Source: Mycobacterium sp. 1245111.1 (GTDB taxonomy: Bacteria > Actinomycetota > Actinomycetes > Mycobacteriales > Mycobacteriaceae). From it: a DNA stretch of 64,000 nt. Both the position numbers and the translations under genes were made by a program. Below, one piece after another: positions 35,445 through 43,879 of the stretch; within the stretch, counting starts at the first letter, position 1, and each line of letters starts with the position of its first letter. Under the pieces are notes generated by a model. It did not search any database, was not told the origin of the DNA, and saw only the letters and a list, made by a program, of their open reading frames with translations. The stretch spans positions 26,667 to 90,666 of the forward strand of contig NZ_LZLV01000017.1 in assembly GCF_001673405.1 (NCBI RefSeq), given 5' to 3'.

Positions 35445-37316
35445 GTGGACCACAAGCCGCCGACGGCCGCCGTCGCATCCGCACATCAGGATCGTCACTT
35501 ACCAGTCGACGACACCGCCGACTTCACCGACGCCGACCGGGGATTCATCGCTGCGCTGACGCCGTGCGTCGTCAACGCCGCCGACGGTCGGGTGGTGTGG
35601 GACAACGACAAGTACTCGTTCGTCACCGGGGAGGCGCCGCCGTCGGTGCATCCGAGTCTGTGGCGGCAATGCGCGCTGACGGCGAAACAAGGCCTCTACG
35701 AAGTCGTGCCGGGCATCTATCAGGTTCGCGGACTGGACCTGTCGAACATCAGCTTCGTCGAGGGCGACAACGGCCTGATCGTGATCGATCCGCTGGTTTC
35801 CACCGAGGTTGCCGCGGCGGCGCTGCAGCTGTACCGGATTCACCGGGGTGACCGGCCCGTCGTCGCGGTGATCTACACCCACAGCCACGTCGACCATTTC
35901 GGCGGCGTGCTCGGTGTCACCTCGCAGGCCGACGTGGACGCGGGAAAGGTCGCGGTGCTGGCGCCCGAGGGGTTCACCCAACACGTCGTGCAAGAGAACG
36001 TGTACGCCGGGCCGGCGATGGCGCGCCGGGCCTCCTACATGTACGGCACCCTGCTCGAGGTTGGTCCGCGCGGGCACGTGGGTTGTGGTCTGGGACAAGC
36101 GGCCTCGCAAGGTGAGATCGCTCTGATCGTTCCGACCGTCGACGTCAAGCGCACCGGAGAGACCCACACCATCGACGGCGTCGAGATCGAATTCCAGATG
36201 GCGCCGGGCACCGAGGCACCGGCCGAAATGCACTTCTATTTCCCGAAATTCCGCGCGCTGTGCATGGCCGAGAATGCCACCCACAACCTGCACAACCTGT
36301 TGACGTTGCGCGGTGCGCTGGTCCGCGACCCGCACGCCTGGTCGGGGTATCTGACCGAGGCCATCGACTCGTTCGCCGACCGCACCGATGTGGTCTTCGC
36401 GTCGCATCATTGGCCGACCTGGGGCCGCGACCGCGTCGTCGAATTCCTTTCGGTGCAACGGGATCTGTACGGCTACCTGCACGATCAGACCGTGCGGTTG
36501 CTGAATCAGGGGCACACCGGCCCCGAGATTGCCGAGACCATGCAGATGCCGCCGGCACTGGACAAGGCGTGGCACACCCACGGGTACTACGGCTCGGTCA
36601 GCCACAACGTCAAGGCGGTCTATCAGCGCTACATGGGCTGGTTCGACGGCAACCCGGCTCGGCTGTGGCCACACCCGCCTGAGGCGTTGGGCGCGCGGTA
36701 CGTCGACGCGCTCGGCGGCATCGACCGGGTGGTCGAGCTCGCCCAGCGGGCCTTCGACGAGGGCGATTACCGTTGGGCGGCAACGCTACTCGACCATGCC
36801 GTGTTCACCGACAGCGAGCACGCCGGTGCCCGCGCGCTGCTCGCGGATACCTTGGAACAGTTGGCGTATGGCGCGGAGAACGCGACGTGGCGCAACTTCT
36901 TCCTGTCGGGGGCGACCGAGTTGCGCGACGGCAACTTCGGTACCGCGGTGCAGCCGTCGTCGCCGACGTTGTTGGCGCAGCTGACGCCCGAGCAGATCTT
37001 CGACGGGCTGGCGATCAGCGTGAACGGGCCACGGGCGTGGGATCTGGACATCGCCCTCGACGTCACGCTGGGCAACCCGGCCGCGAACTATCGGCTCGCC
37101 CTGCGCAATGGTGTGCTGGTGCATCGACGAGTGGCCGCCGACCCGTCGACGGCCGCCGTGACCATCAAGCTGGACAACGCTTTTCGGCTGGTGCTGTTGG
37201 GGACCGGTGACTTTACCTCGCCGGGCTTCGAGGTGTCCGGCGACCAGGCGACCCTGCAGCAGTTCCTCGGCGTGCTCGACCGGCCGGACCCGTCGTTCAA
37301 CATCGTCACGCCGTGA
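35445..37316 (+). CDS. Type III alkylsulfatase family metallo-beta-lactamase-fold hydrolase
   Basis: Predicted 623-residue zinc hydrolase. The metal-binding motif is THSHVDHFGG (HxHxDH), with further ligand segments in MAENATHNLHN and SHHWPTWG. The C-terminal region (from about residue 480) resembles the alkylsulfatase SCP2-like domain, including FDGLAISVNG and LDNAFRLVLLGTGDF. The family hydrolyses alkyl sulfate esters such as SDS. GTG at 35445 gives a length near the M. tuberculosis orthologue; the frame runs open to 34965 but overlaps lpqH. No signal peptide is seen. Confidence 0.88.
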   Translation: MDHKPPTAAVASAHQDRHLPVDDTADFTDADRGFIAALTPCVVNAADGRVVWDNDKYSFVTGEAPPSVHPSLWRQCALTAKQGLYEVVPGIYQVRGLDLSNISFVEGDNGLIVIDPLVSTEVAAAALQLYRIHRGDRPVVAVIYTHSHVDHFGGVLGVTSQADVDAGKVAVLAPEGFTQHVVQENVYAGPAMARRASYMYGTLLEVGPRGHVGCGLGQAASQGEIALIVPTVDVKRTGETHTIDGVEIEFQMAPGTEAPAEMHFYFPKFRALCMAENATHNLHNLLTLRGALVRDPHAWSGYLTEAIDSFADRTDVVFASHHWPTWGRDRVVEFLSVQRDLYGYLHDQTVRLLNQGHTGPEIAETMQMPPALDKAWHTHGYYGSVSHNVKAVYQRYMGWFDGNPARLWPHPPEALGARYVDALGGIDRVVELAQRAFDEGDYRWAATLLDHAVFTDSEHAGARALLADTLEQLAYGAENATWRNFFLSGATELRDGNFGTAVQPSSPTLLAQLTPEQIFDGLAISVNGPRAWDLDIALDVTLGNPAANYRLALRNGVLVHRRVAADPSTAAVTIKLDNAFRLVLLGTGDFTSPGFEVSGDQATLQQFLGVLDRPDPSFNIVTP

Positions 37317-37376
37317 CGCTCACCCGTTTGCGTGAAACTGAAGCCACGGTCGTAAATTCCAAGAAATGGCAGCCCT

Positions 37377-37403
37377 GGCTTCCGTCTCACGACGTCAGAA
37401 GCC
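37377..37403. terminator. Hairpin between convergent alkylsulfatase and quinone oxidoreductase genes
   Basis: GGCTTC at 37377-37382 pairs with GAAGCC at 37398-37403, and CGTC pairs with GACG inside, leaving a TCAC loop and a 3-base bulge. It lies in the 91-bp gap between two convergent genes. It may end transcription from both sides. Confidence 0.45.
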
Positions 37404-37407
37404 ATGA

Positions 37408-38382
37408 TCACGCCGTGACGTCGATGACCACCTTGCCGATCGCCTTGCGGTCGGCTACCAGCCGCAACGCCGCCCCGGTCTCGGCCAGCGGGAACCGTGC
37501 GCCGATGTAGGGCTGGATCACACCCGTCGCGAACATCTCCGTCAACTCCCGCATGTCGCGCGCCGAGTCGTGCGGGCGGTCCGTGACGAACGTGCGAATT
37601 TCCATGCCGCGGACCAGTATTCCCTTCAGAAGAACGAGGTTCAGCGGGATGGCCGGGATCGCTCCGGCGGCGTAGCCCAGCGTGACGAACGTCCCGCCGC
37701 GGGCCAGGGCGCGCAGTGCCGGCTCAGCGTAGCTCCCGCCGACCGGGTCGAGTACCACGCGGGCGCCGTCACCGGTGAGCTCGCGGATGCGGGTCTTGAG
37801 GTCCTCGCGGTCGTAGTCGACCGTGGCCTCGGCTCCGCGCTGGCGGCACAGCTCGAGTTTCTCCGGGCTCGACGCGGCGGCCAGCACCCGGGCCTTCATC
37901 GCGACGGCGAGATCCACCGCCGCCAATCCCACGCCGCCGGCGGCGCCGAGCACCACCACCCAGTCGTCCGGCCGGATGTCGGCGATTGACCGCAGCGCGT
38001 GGTACGCGGTGCGGTAGGTGACGCCGAACGCCGCTGCGGACGCGAAGTCCACGCCGTCGGGTATCGGCGTGACCATTGCTTCATGCAACAACGCCTGCTC
38101 GGCGAACGCCCCGACAAACGTTGTGGCCGAGACCCGTTGGCCCACGCGAATCGACACGCCGTCACCGACGGCGAGCACCTCGCCGGCCAGCTCGCTGCCC
38201 GGGGTGAACGGCGGCGGCTGCTTGACCTGATACTTGCCGTCGATCATCAGCACGTCCGGAAAGTTGACCGCCGCCGCGTGCACCCGCACCACCACTTGGC
38301 CGGGGCCGGGTACCGGGTCGGCGACCTCTTCCACGACAAGGTCTTCAGGCGGGCCGTAGGTGCGGCAGACTGCGGCGCGCAT
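37408..38382 (-). CDS. NADPH:quinone oxidoreductase / zinc-independent alcohol dehydrogenase (MDR family)
   Basis: Predicted 324-residue medium-chain reductase. The N-terminal GroES-like fold contains VNFPDVLMIDGKYQV and GSELAGEV, typical of quinone oxidoreductase-type MDRs without structural zinc, and the Rossmann motif is LGAAGGVGLAA. The ATG at 38382 shares its base with the TGA of the TetR gene upstream (TGATG), so translation is coupled. It is the last gene of the TetR-ACAD-SDR-kinase operon and probably reduces an enone or enoyl group formed there. The frame upstream to 38490 lies inside the TetR gene. Confidence 0.87.
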   Translation of the reverse strand: MRAAVCRTYGPPEDLVVEEVADPVPGPGQVVVRVHAAAVNFPDVLMIDGKYQVKQPPPFTPGSELAGEVLAVGDGVSIRVGQRVSATTFVGAFAEQALLHEAMVTPIPDGVDFASAAAFGVTYRTAYHALRSIADIRPDDWVVVLGAAGGVGLAAVDLAVAMKARVLAAASSPEKLELCRQRGAEATVDYDREDLKTRIRELTGDGARVVLDPVGGSYAEPALRALARGGTFVTLGYAAGAIPAIPLNLVLLKGILVRGMEIRTFVTDRPHDSARDMRELTEMFATGVIQPYIGARFPLAETGAALRLVADRKAIGKVVIDVTA

Positions 38383-39002
38383 CAGCCGACTCCCAGCCCG
38401 CGGAGGCAGAACCGCACCAGATGGTCCACATCGGCGCGCCGGGGGCGCTGCGCGGAATCGAGGTAACGCCGCATCGCCGACACCGTGCACAGGAACACGG
38501 CGTCGGCGTCGCGGTCGACGTCCTTGCTGCCCAGCTCGGCGATCGGTTCGGTGAGCAGTTCGCGCATCGGGTGCATGATGGCGTCGTCGGCGGCCCGCCA
38601 GTCGGTGGTGGCCGAAACCTGGCCGGCCGCAGCGCGACTCATACTGATCAGATGCGGATCGGCGACCTGTGCCAGCGCGCCCTCGATCCAGCGCCGCACC
38701 TTGCCCGCCGGTGTGCGCTCCTTGGTCATCTGGTGTTGCAGATACGAGACCACGATCGCGACACCGCGCTCCATCACCGCGAGGATCACGTCGTCTTTGC
38801 CGGCGAAGTAGCGGTAGAACGCCTTGTTCGACGATCCGGCTTCGGCGACGATGTCGCTGACCCGCGGCGGCTCGGGCGCCACCCGTTCCATCACCCGGAC
38901 CGCGGCGGCGAGAATCCGTTCGACCTCCTGGGTCGCTCCGCGCTGGCGCTCGTCGAGCGCGCGCTCGACGGCTGCGGTTGCTCTAGTGGTCAACGAGGGC
39001 AC
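38382..39002 (-). CDS. TetR-family transcriptional regulator in the kinase/ACAD/SDR operon
   Basis: Predicted 206-residue repressor. The helix-turn-helix is in PRVSDIVAEAGSSNKAFYRYFAGKDDVI. The start GTG 39002 overlaps the acyl-CoA dehydrogenase stop by 20 bp, so it is produced from the same transcript. A regulator inside the operon usually autoregulates; the inverted repeat at 42124-42148, in front of the operon's first gene, is the natural operator candidate. The C-terminal ligand domain is too divergent to name the effector, though an acyl-CoA is plausible. Confidence 0.9.
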   Translation of the reverse strand: MPSLTTRATAAVERALDERQRGATQEVERILAAAVRVMERVAPEPPRVSDIVAEAGSSNKAFYRYFAGKDDVILAVMERGVAIVVSYLQHQMTKERTPAGKVRRWIEGALAQVADPHLISMSRAAAGQVSATTDWRAADDAIMHPMRELLTEPIAELGSKDVDRDADAVFLCTVSAMRRYLDSAQRPRRADVDHLVRFCLRGLGVG

Positions 39003-40266
39003 CGTATTTGGCGCGCAGGGCCTCGCGGCGAACGTCCAGCATCTCGCTGGGCCACTCCGCGCTCTCGGCCTCGACGCCCTTGAGCAACATGCGGGCCAGG
39101 TTGACCTTGTGTGCTTCGGTCGGCCCGTCGGCCAGGCCGAGGGCGATGCCGCCGAGCAGCACGTTGACCAGCGGCAGCTGGTCGGTCAGCCCGAGTGCAC
39201 CGTGTACCTGAATCGCCCGCAGCGCAATGGATTTCAGCACCTGTGAGGCCAGGATCTTGCAGATGGCGATCTCGGCGCGGGCACTGTGTTCGTCGCCGCT
39301 GTCGATCAGCCATGCGGCGTGCAGCACGGTCAGCCGGAACGGCGTCAGCTCGGTGTAGGAGTCGGCGACGAACTCCTGTACCAACTGCTTGTCGGCCAAC
39401 AACGTGCCTTGGGTGAAGCGGCTTTTCGCGCGGCGGGCCATCATCTCGACCGCTCGCTGCGCCATCCCGATCGAGCGCATCGCGTGGTGCAGTCGGCCGC
39501 CGGCCAGCCGGGTCTGCAAGATCAGGAAGCCCTGGCCGGGCTCGCCGAGCAGCGCGGAGGCGGGCACCCGCACGTCGTCGTAGTGCACCAGCGAATGGCC
39601 CGGCTCGTGCGCACCGGCGCCGACGAGATGATGGTTCGCCTCGACCTTCAGGCCCGGCGTGTCAGCCGGGATGAGGAACGTCGACGCACCGTGGTGCACC
39701 GCCACATCGGGATTCGTGATCGCGACGACGATGAAAAACGAGGCCACGGATGCGTTGCTGGAGAAGTACTTTCGCCCGGTGATGACCCAGTCGTCGCCGT
39801 CTTTGACGGCGCGCGTGGTGAAGACTCGCGGGTCGGCGCCGCCCTGCGGCTCGGTCATCGAGAAGCAGGAGAAGATCTCTCCGGACAGCAGTCCCGACAG
39901 GTAGCGGTCCTTCTGCTCCTGGGTGCCGAAGCGGGCGATGATCTCGGCGTTGCCGGTGTCGGGCGCCTGCGTCCCGAACACGATCGGCGCCCACGGGCTG
40001 CGGCCGAGGATTTCGTTGATCAGCGTCAGCTTGACCGCGCCGAAGCCCTGCCCGCCGAGTTCCGGGCCGAGGTGCGGCGCCCACAGGCCCTGATCGCGGA
40101 CCCGTTGTTTGAGCGGGTCGACGATCTTGCGGCGCTGGTCGTTCAGCGGCAGGAACTCGCAGCCGGGGAACAACACCTCCAGCGGCTCGACCTCGTCGCG
40201 GACGAACTCGCGGATCCAGTCGAGTTTCTTCGCGAACTCGGGTTCGGTGGAGAAGTCCCACGCCAT
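38983..40266 (-). CDS. Acyl-CoA dehydrogenase (FadE-type, ACAD10/11-like)
   Basis: Predicted 427-residue acyl-CoA dehydrogenase. Motifs include SMTEPQGGADPRVF, YFSSNASVASFF, GEPGQGFLILQTRLAGGR and the C-terminal AIQVHGALGLTDQLPL with ADGPTEAHKV. The ATG at 40266 is preceded by AGGAG. It is the third gene of an operon that runs kinase (41096), SDR (40282), ACAD, TetR, MDR. Given the kinase, this ACAD might remove a phosphate from a gamma-phosphorylated acyl-CoA rather than oxidise, but ordinary beta-oxidation activity is also possible. Confidence 0.9.
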   Translation of the reverse strand: MAWDFSTEPEFAKKLDWIREFVRDEVEPLEVLFPGCEFLPLNDQRRKIVDPLKQRVRDQGLWAPHLGPELGGQGFGAVKLTLINEILGRSPWAPIVFGTQAPDTGNAEIIARFGTQEQKDRYLSGLLSGEIFSCFSMTEPQGGADPRVFTTRAVKDGDDWVITGRKYFSSNASVASFFIVVAITNPDVAVHHGASTFLIPADTPGLKVEANHHLVGAGAHEPGHSLVHYDDVRVPASALLGEPGQGFLILQTRLAGGRLHHAMRSIGMAQRAVEMMARRAKSRFTQGTLLADKQLVQEFVADSYTELTPFRLTVLHAAWLIDSGDEHSARAEIAICKILASQVLKSIALRAIQVHGALGLTDQLPLVNVLLGGIALGLADGPTEAHKVNLARMLLKGVEAESAEWPSEMLDVRREALRAKYGALVDH

Positions 40267-40281
40267 ATCTCACGCTCCTAG

Positions 40282-41046
40282 TCAGGGAATGCCGCCATCG
40301 GCCCGCACGATCGAGCCGGTGGTGAAGCTGGACGCGTTCGACGCCAAAAACAAAGCGGCGCCGACGATTTCGACGGGATCGCCGGCCCGTTGCAACGACA
40401 GGCTGCCGAACGGGTTGTGCGTGGCTCGTTCGATGTTCCACGACTTGCTGACGTCGGTGAGGAACGGCCCGGCCATCAGCGTGTTGACTCGAACCTTCGG
40501 CCCGAGGGCGCGGGCGAAGCCCTCGGTCATCGCGTTCAGGCCTGCCTTCGACGACGCGTACGGGATGATGTCGGGCGTCGGCCGCAGCGAACCCGCCGTG
40601 CTGACGTTGATGATCGAGCCGCGACCGGCCGCCACCATCCGCTCGCCGACCAACGCGGACAACCGAAATGGACCTTTGAGGTTGAGGTTCACCACGGCGT
40701 CGAACAGCTTCTCGGAGACGTCGGTGAGGTTGTCGTAGACCGGCGACATGCCGGCGTTGTTGATCAACGTGTCGACCTTGCCGAATCGGTCGTAGACCGC
40801 GTCGACGAGGCCGTCGAGTTGATCCCATCGGCCGACGTGCACCTGATAGGGCATCGCCGTGCGGCCGGTCTCGCTCTCGATCTGCTCGGCGACGGCGACG
40901 CAGTTCTCCATCTTCCGGCTGGCGATCACCACGTCGGCGCCGCAGCGGGCCACGCCGAACGCCATCTCGCGGCCCAGCCCACGGCTGCCGCCGGTGATCA
41001 GAATCGTCTGGCCGGTCAGGTCGAAAAGCTGTTCGGCATAACTCAT
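40282..41046 (-). CDS. Short-chain dehydrogenase/reductase
   Basis: Predicted 254-residue NAD(P)-dependent SDR. The cofactor motif is TGGSRGLG, and there is NNAG, an active-site Ser in IINVSTAGS and YASSK (Tyr and Lys of YxxxK). It probably oxidises a hydroxyacyl intermediate or reduces a keto group, such as a 3-ketoacyl-CoA. The ATG at 41046 overlaps the stop of the 18-codon MIRU-like frame at 41043-41099, so the gene is coupled to the kinase gene upstream. The C-terminus TTGSIVRADGGIP is complete. Confidence 0.9.
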   Translation of the reverse strand: MSYAEQLFDLTGQTILITGGSRGLGREMAFGVARCGADVVIASRKMENCVAVAEQIESETGRTAMPYQVHVGRWDQLDGLVDAVYDRFGKVDTLINNAGMSPVYDNLTDVSEKLFDAVVNLNLKGPFRLSALVGERMVAAGRGSIINVSTAGSLRPTPDIIPYASSKAGLNAMTEGFARALGPKVRVNTLMAGPFLTDVSKSWNIERATHNPFGSLSLQRAGDPVEIVGAALFLASNASSFTTGSIVRADGGIP

Positions 41047-41099
41047 TTGCGCCGCTCCTCCTCCGAGCTTCGCTCGGCATCGTCGTCGGCGCGACTCAT
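41043..41099 (-). repeat. MIRU-like 57-bp intercistronic element encoding an 18-codon bridging frame
   Basis: The 57-bp element lies between the kinase and SDR genes. Its ATG overlaps the kinase stop (ATGA), it encodes MSRADDDAERSSEEERRK, and its TGA overlaps the SDR ATG (ATGA again). The core has a perfect hairpin, CCGAGC-GAA-GCTCGG, followed by GGAGGAGGAGCGGCGC. This organisation and the purine-rich end match mycobacterial interspersed repetitive units (as described in senX3-regX3): short, ribosome-binding-site containing, and keeping both neighbours in overlap. The identity is from memory, not a search. Confidence 0.7.
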
Positions 41100-42109
41100 T
41101 TCAGTGACCCAGCCAACCCGGCCGCGGTGGTGATCAGTTGCGGGACCATCGCCCCGAACGCGTCCTGGATCTTCGGGTCGACCTTGCCGCTGCGCACACC
41201 AGCAGCGTAGGTCTTTTCCAGCACGATGCCGAGCTTCCAGTTGGCCAGCACCAGGTAGTAGTCGATGTTCTCGCAGGACAGGCCGCTGACCTGCTCGTAG
41301 CGCTCGAGCAACTCGCTGCGCGTCGGCATCCCCGTCATGTCGAGATAAAACCCGTCCTCCTTGGGGTTTTCGCCGTCGTAGCCCAGCAGACACCAGGCCA
41401 GGTCCAGCAATGGATCGCCGACCGTGGTCATCTCCCAGTCCACGATCGCGGCCAGCCGGGCCGGCCCGCCGTGGGCGAACATCACGTTGGCGAACTGGTA
41501 GTCGCCGTGCATGATGCCCGGTGTGTAGTGGGCGGGCCGGTTGGCGCGCAACCACTCCGCGGCCTCGTGCAGGCCGGGCAGTTCGCGCACGCGGTAGCTG
41601 TCCAGGAAGGCCAGCCACCGGTCGACCTGACGTTCGTGGAATCCGTCGGGTCGGCCGAATCCGGTCAAACCCTGTGCCTGCCAGTCCACTCGGCCCAGCT
41701 TGGCCGCGCCCTCGACGAGTTGGAAGGCCAGTCCGCGGCGAGCGTCCAGGTCGTCGTCGAACGGCGCCTCCCAGCCGCCGTCCATCGGGCTCCACCCGTC
41801 GATCGCCTGCATCACGTAGAACGGCTTACCGAACAGCTCGCCGCTGTCGTCGCCCGCGATCAACTCGGCGTGCGGAACGTCGGTGCCGCCCAACGCGCGA
41901 ACCAGCCGGATCTCGCGCAACAACCCGTCGATGCGGGCGGCGTCGGCGCGGTCGCCCGGCATGCGCAACACCATGCGCTCGTCGCCGCGGTGAATCAGGT
42001 ACAGGTTGTTCTGCGAGCCGCCGGACAACGTCTCGAGAACCGTTTCCTCGCCGGTGCCCGGAGCGCCGTTCGCGTCCAGCCAGCGTCCAAGGACCTCAGC
42101 GTCCAACAT
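41096..42109 (-). CDS. Aminoglycoside-phosphotransferase-like kinase (candidate hydroxyacyl-CoA kinase), first gene of operon
   Basis: Predicted 337-residue kinase-fold phosphotransferase. The catalytic loop is MHGDYQFANVMF and the metal site is VDWEMTTVGDPLLDLAWC. The nucleotide loop is LSGGSQNNLYLI. ATG 42109 was chosen because GGGGTG lies upstream; the longer frame to 42181 lacks a ribosome-binding site. As the operon's first gene, followed by SDR, ACAD, TetR and MDR, a kinase role on a hydroxyacyl-CoA (as in LvaA or ACAD11) fits better than drug modification. Substrate not shown. Confidence 0.87.
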   Translation of the reverse strand: MLDAEVLGRWLDANGAPGTGEETVLETLSGGSQNNLYLIHRGDERMVLRMPGDRADAARIDGLLREIRLVRALGGTDVPHAELIAGDDSGELFGKPFYVMQAIDGWSPMDGGWEAPFDDDLDARRGLAFQLVEGAAKLGRVDWQAQGLTGFGRPDGFHERQVDRWLAFLDSYRVRELPGLHEAAEWLRANRPAHYTPGIMHGDYQFANVMFAHGGPARLAAIVDWEMTTVGDPLLDLAWCLLGYDGENPKEDGFYLDMTGMPTRSELLERYEQVSGLSCENIDYYLVLANWKLGIVLEKTYAAGVRSGKVDPKIQDAFGAMVPQLITTAAGLAGSLK

Positions 42110-42123
42110 CTGCACACCCCAAT

Positions 42124-42148
42124 CTCCAGATGGAGAATAGCATTCTCC
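42124..42148. promoter_or_regulatory. Palindromic operator candidate over two divergent -10 elements
   Basis: GGAGAAT (42132-42138), AGC, ATTCTCC (42142-42148) is a perfect 7-bp inverted repeat. CTCCA-GA-TGGAG overlaps it on the left, giving three half-sites. Read leftward, TATTCT (42134-42139) is a -10 placed for the kinase operon; read rightward, TAGCAT (42138-42143) is a -10 for the phosphatase gene. It lies between the divergent genes starting at 42109 and 42192. It is a plausible binding site for the TetR at 38382-39002. Confidence 0.5.
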
Positions 42149-42191
42149 GACGGCATCGCAAGGGGCACGAGGCGCGTGCAAGGCTGTCCGG

Positions 42192-42836
42192 ATGCAGTTG
42201 CTTCTGGTCCGGCACGCGTTGCCGCTCCGCAGCGGCCCGGTTCCTGGGGGAGGGGGACGGGGCGCCGACCCGGACCTCTCCGACGAGGGCCGTGAGCAGG
42301 TGGCCCGACTCCCCGAGGCGCTCGTCCGCTTTCCGATCGCACGGGTGATCAGCAGCCCGCAGCGCCGTGCGGTGCAGACCGCGGAACCTGTCGCCGCGGC
42401 ATGCGGGCTGGAGATCGAGATCGACGACCGCTTCGCCGAGTACGACCGGGAGCTGCCGGTCTACATCCCGATCGAAGAGATCCGGGCCGAGAATCCGCAG
42501 GAGTGGGCGCGGATGGCGGAGGGGCATCTCCCGAGCGCGGTCGACGAGGACGCGTTCCGGGCGCGGGTGCGAGCGGCCGTCGACAATGTGGTCGCTACCA
42601 CCGAGCACGAGGACACCGTCGCGGTGTTCAGCCACGGTGGGGTGATCAACGTGGTGCTGCACGAGATCCTGGGCACCAGGCGGATCCTGTCGTTCCCGAT
42701 CGACTACGCCTCGGTGACCCGGCTGCTGTTCTCCCGGTCCGGTCAGGCCAGCGTGGTGGCTGTCAACGGCACCGAACACGTATGGGACCTGCTGCCGCGA
42801 AACCGTCGAACCAGCCCTGATAAGAAGACGTCGTGA
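42192..42836 (+). CDS. Histidine phosphatase superfamily protein (phosphoglycerate mutase-like)
   Basis: Predicted 214-residue phosphohydrolase. The N-terminal motif LLVRHALP contains the phospho-accepting His8, SSPQRRAVQTAEPVA follows, and the second active-site His is in VFSHGGVINVV. It should hydrolyse a phosphate ester or phosphoanhydride; the substrate is unknown. The ATG follows AAGG. The stop overlaps the GTG of the next gene, an APH-like kinase, so kinase and phosphatase are produced together and may act on the same acyl-phosphate chemistry. Confidence 0.85.
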   Translation: MQLLLVRHALPLRSGPVPGGGGRGADPDLSDEGREQVARLPEALVRFPIARVISSPQRRAVQTAEPVAAACGLEIEIDDRFAEYDRELPVYIPIEEIRAENPQEWARMAEGHLPSAVDEDAFRARVRAAVDNVVATTEHEDTVAVFSHGGVINVVLHEILGTRRILSFPIDYASVTRLLFSRSGQASVVAVNGTEHVWDLLPRNRRTSPDKKTS

Positions 42837-43879
42837 CTCGCTCGAATCTCGAAGGGCTCAATCTCCTCGCCTTGGACAAACACCTGCGATCCGCGGGAGT
42901 GGCGCGCGATGGTGAGCTGACGGCGCAGCTGATCTCCGGCGGCCGCTCCAACCTCACGTTCCTGGTCGCCGACGACTCGTCGAAATGGGTACTGCGCCGC
43001 CCGCCGCTGCACGGGCTGACTCCCTCGGCGCACGACATGGCGCGGGAGTACACCGTGGTCGCGGGCCTGGCCGATACCGACGTCCCGGTGGCCCGGGCGG
43101 TCACGCTCTGCAGCGACGACTCGGTGCTCGGCGCGCCGTTCCAGATGGTCGAATACGTTGCCGGGCAGGTGGTGCGCAGCCGAGCCGAGCTGGAGGCGAT
43201 GGGCGACCAGCACGTCATCGACGGGTGCGTCGACGGGCTGATCAAGGTGCTGGCCGACCTGCACGCCGTCGACCCGGCGTCGGTCGGTCTCGCCGACTTC
43301 GGTAAGCCCAGCGGATATCTGGAGCGCCAGGTCCGGCGTTGGGGCTCGCAATGGGAGCACGTGCACCTGCCCGGCGACGACCGCGACGCCGACGTCGCGC
43401 GCCTGCATCAGGCACTGCAGGACGCCATTCCCGAGCAGAGCCGAACGTCGATCGTGCACGGCGACTACCGGATCGACAACACCATCCTGGACGCCGACGA
43501 CCCGACCCAGGTGCGCGCGGTGGTCGACTGGGAGCTCTCCACGCTGGGCGACCCCCTCAGCGACGCGGCGCTGATGTGCGTGTATCGGGACCCCTCGCTC
43601 GACCTGATCATCAACGCACACGCCGCGTGGACCTCGCCGCGATTACCGGTCGCCGACGAGCTGGCTCACAAGTATTCGGAGATCTCCGGACAACCGTTGG
43701 CGCACTGGAACTTCTACATGGGGCTGGCCTATTTCAAGTTGGCCATCATCGCAGCCGGCATCGACTTCCGCAGGCGGATGTCGCGTGGCGCTAACGACGC
43801 TGAAGACGCCTCCGATCGGGTCGGAGAAACCGTGGCGCCGTTGATCGCGACCGGGCTGGCGGAACTGCAGAAGGCCTGA
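42833..43879 (+). CDS. fadE36: Aminoglycoside-phosphotransferase-like kinase (homologue of the protein annotated FadE36 in M. tuberculosis)
   Basis: Predicted 348-residue kinase. The catalytic loop is VHGDYRIDNTILDADD, the metal motif is VVDWELSTLGDPLSDAALMC, and the nucleotide loop is ISGGRSNLTFLV. Despite the historical FadE36 name in M. tuberculosis, I see no acyl-CoA dehydrogenase domain. The start is GTG at 42833, overlapping the phosphatase stop (GTGA). It is the third APH-like kinase in 14 kb. The symbol follows position and size only. Confidence 0.83.
   Translation: MTRSNLEGLNLLALDKHLRSAGVARDGELTAQLISGGRSNLTFLVADDSSKWVLRRPPLHGLTPSAHDMAREYTVVAGLADTDVPVARAVTLCSDDSVLGAPFQMVEYVAGQVVRSRAELEAMGDQHVIDGCVDGLIKVLADLHAVDPASVGLADFGKPSGYLERQVRRWGSQWEHVHLPGDDRDADVARLHQALQDAIPEQSRTSIVHGDYRIDNTILDADDPTQVRAVVDWELSTLGDPLSDAALMCVYRDPSLDLIINAHAAWTSPRLPVADELAHKYSEISGQPLAHWNFYMGLAYFKLAIIAAGIDFRRRMSRGANDAEDASDRVGETVAPLIATGLAELQKA

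Noticed and set aside
37307..37421. Two copies of TCACGCCGTGACG flanking the gap between convergent genes
   Set aside because: Each is simply the end of a gene whose last codons are Val-Thr; coincidence of stop contexts is sufficient.
39662..41080. 472-residue minus-strand frame across SDR and acyl-CoA dehydrogenase genes
   Set aside because: Arg/Gly/Asp-rich composition typical of a shifted frame; both genes have complete motifs in their own frames.
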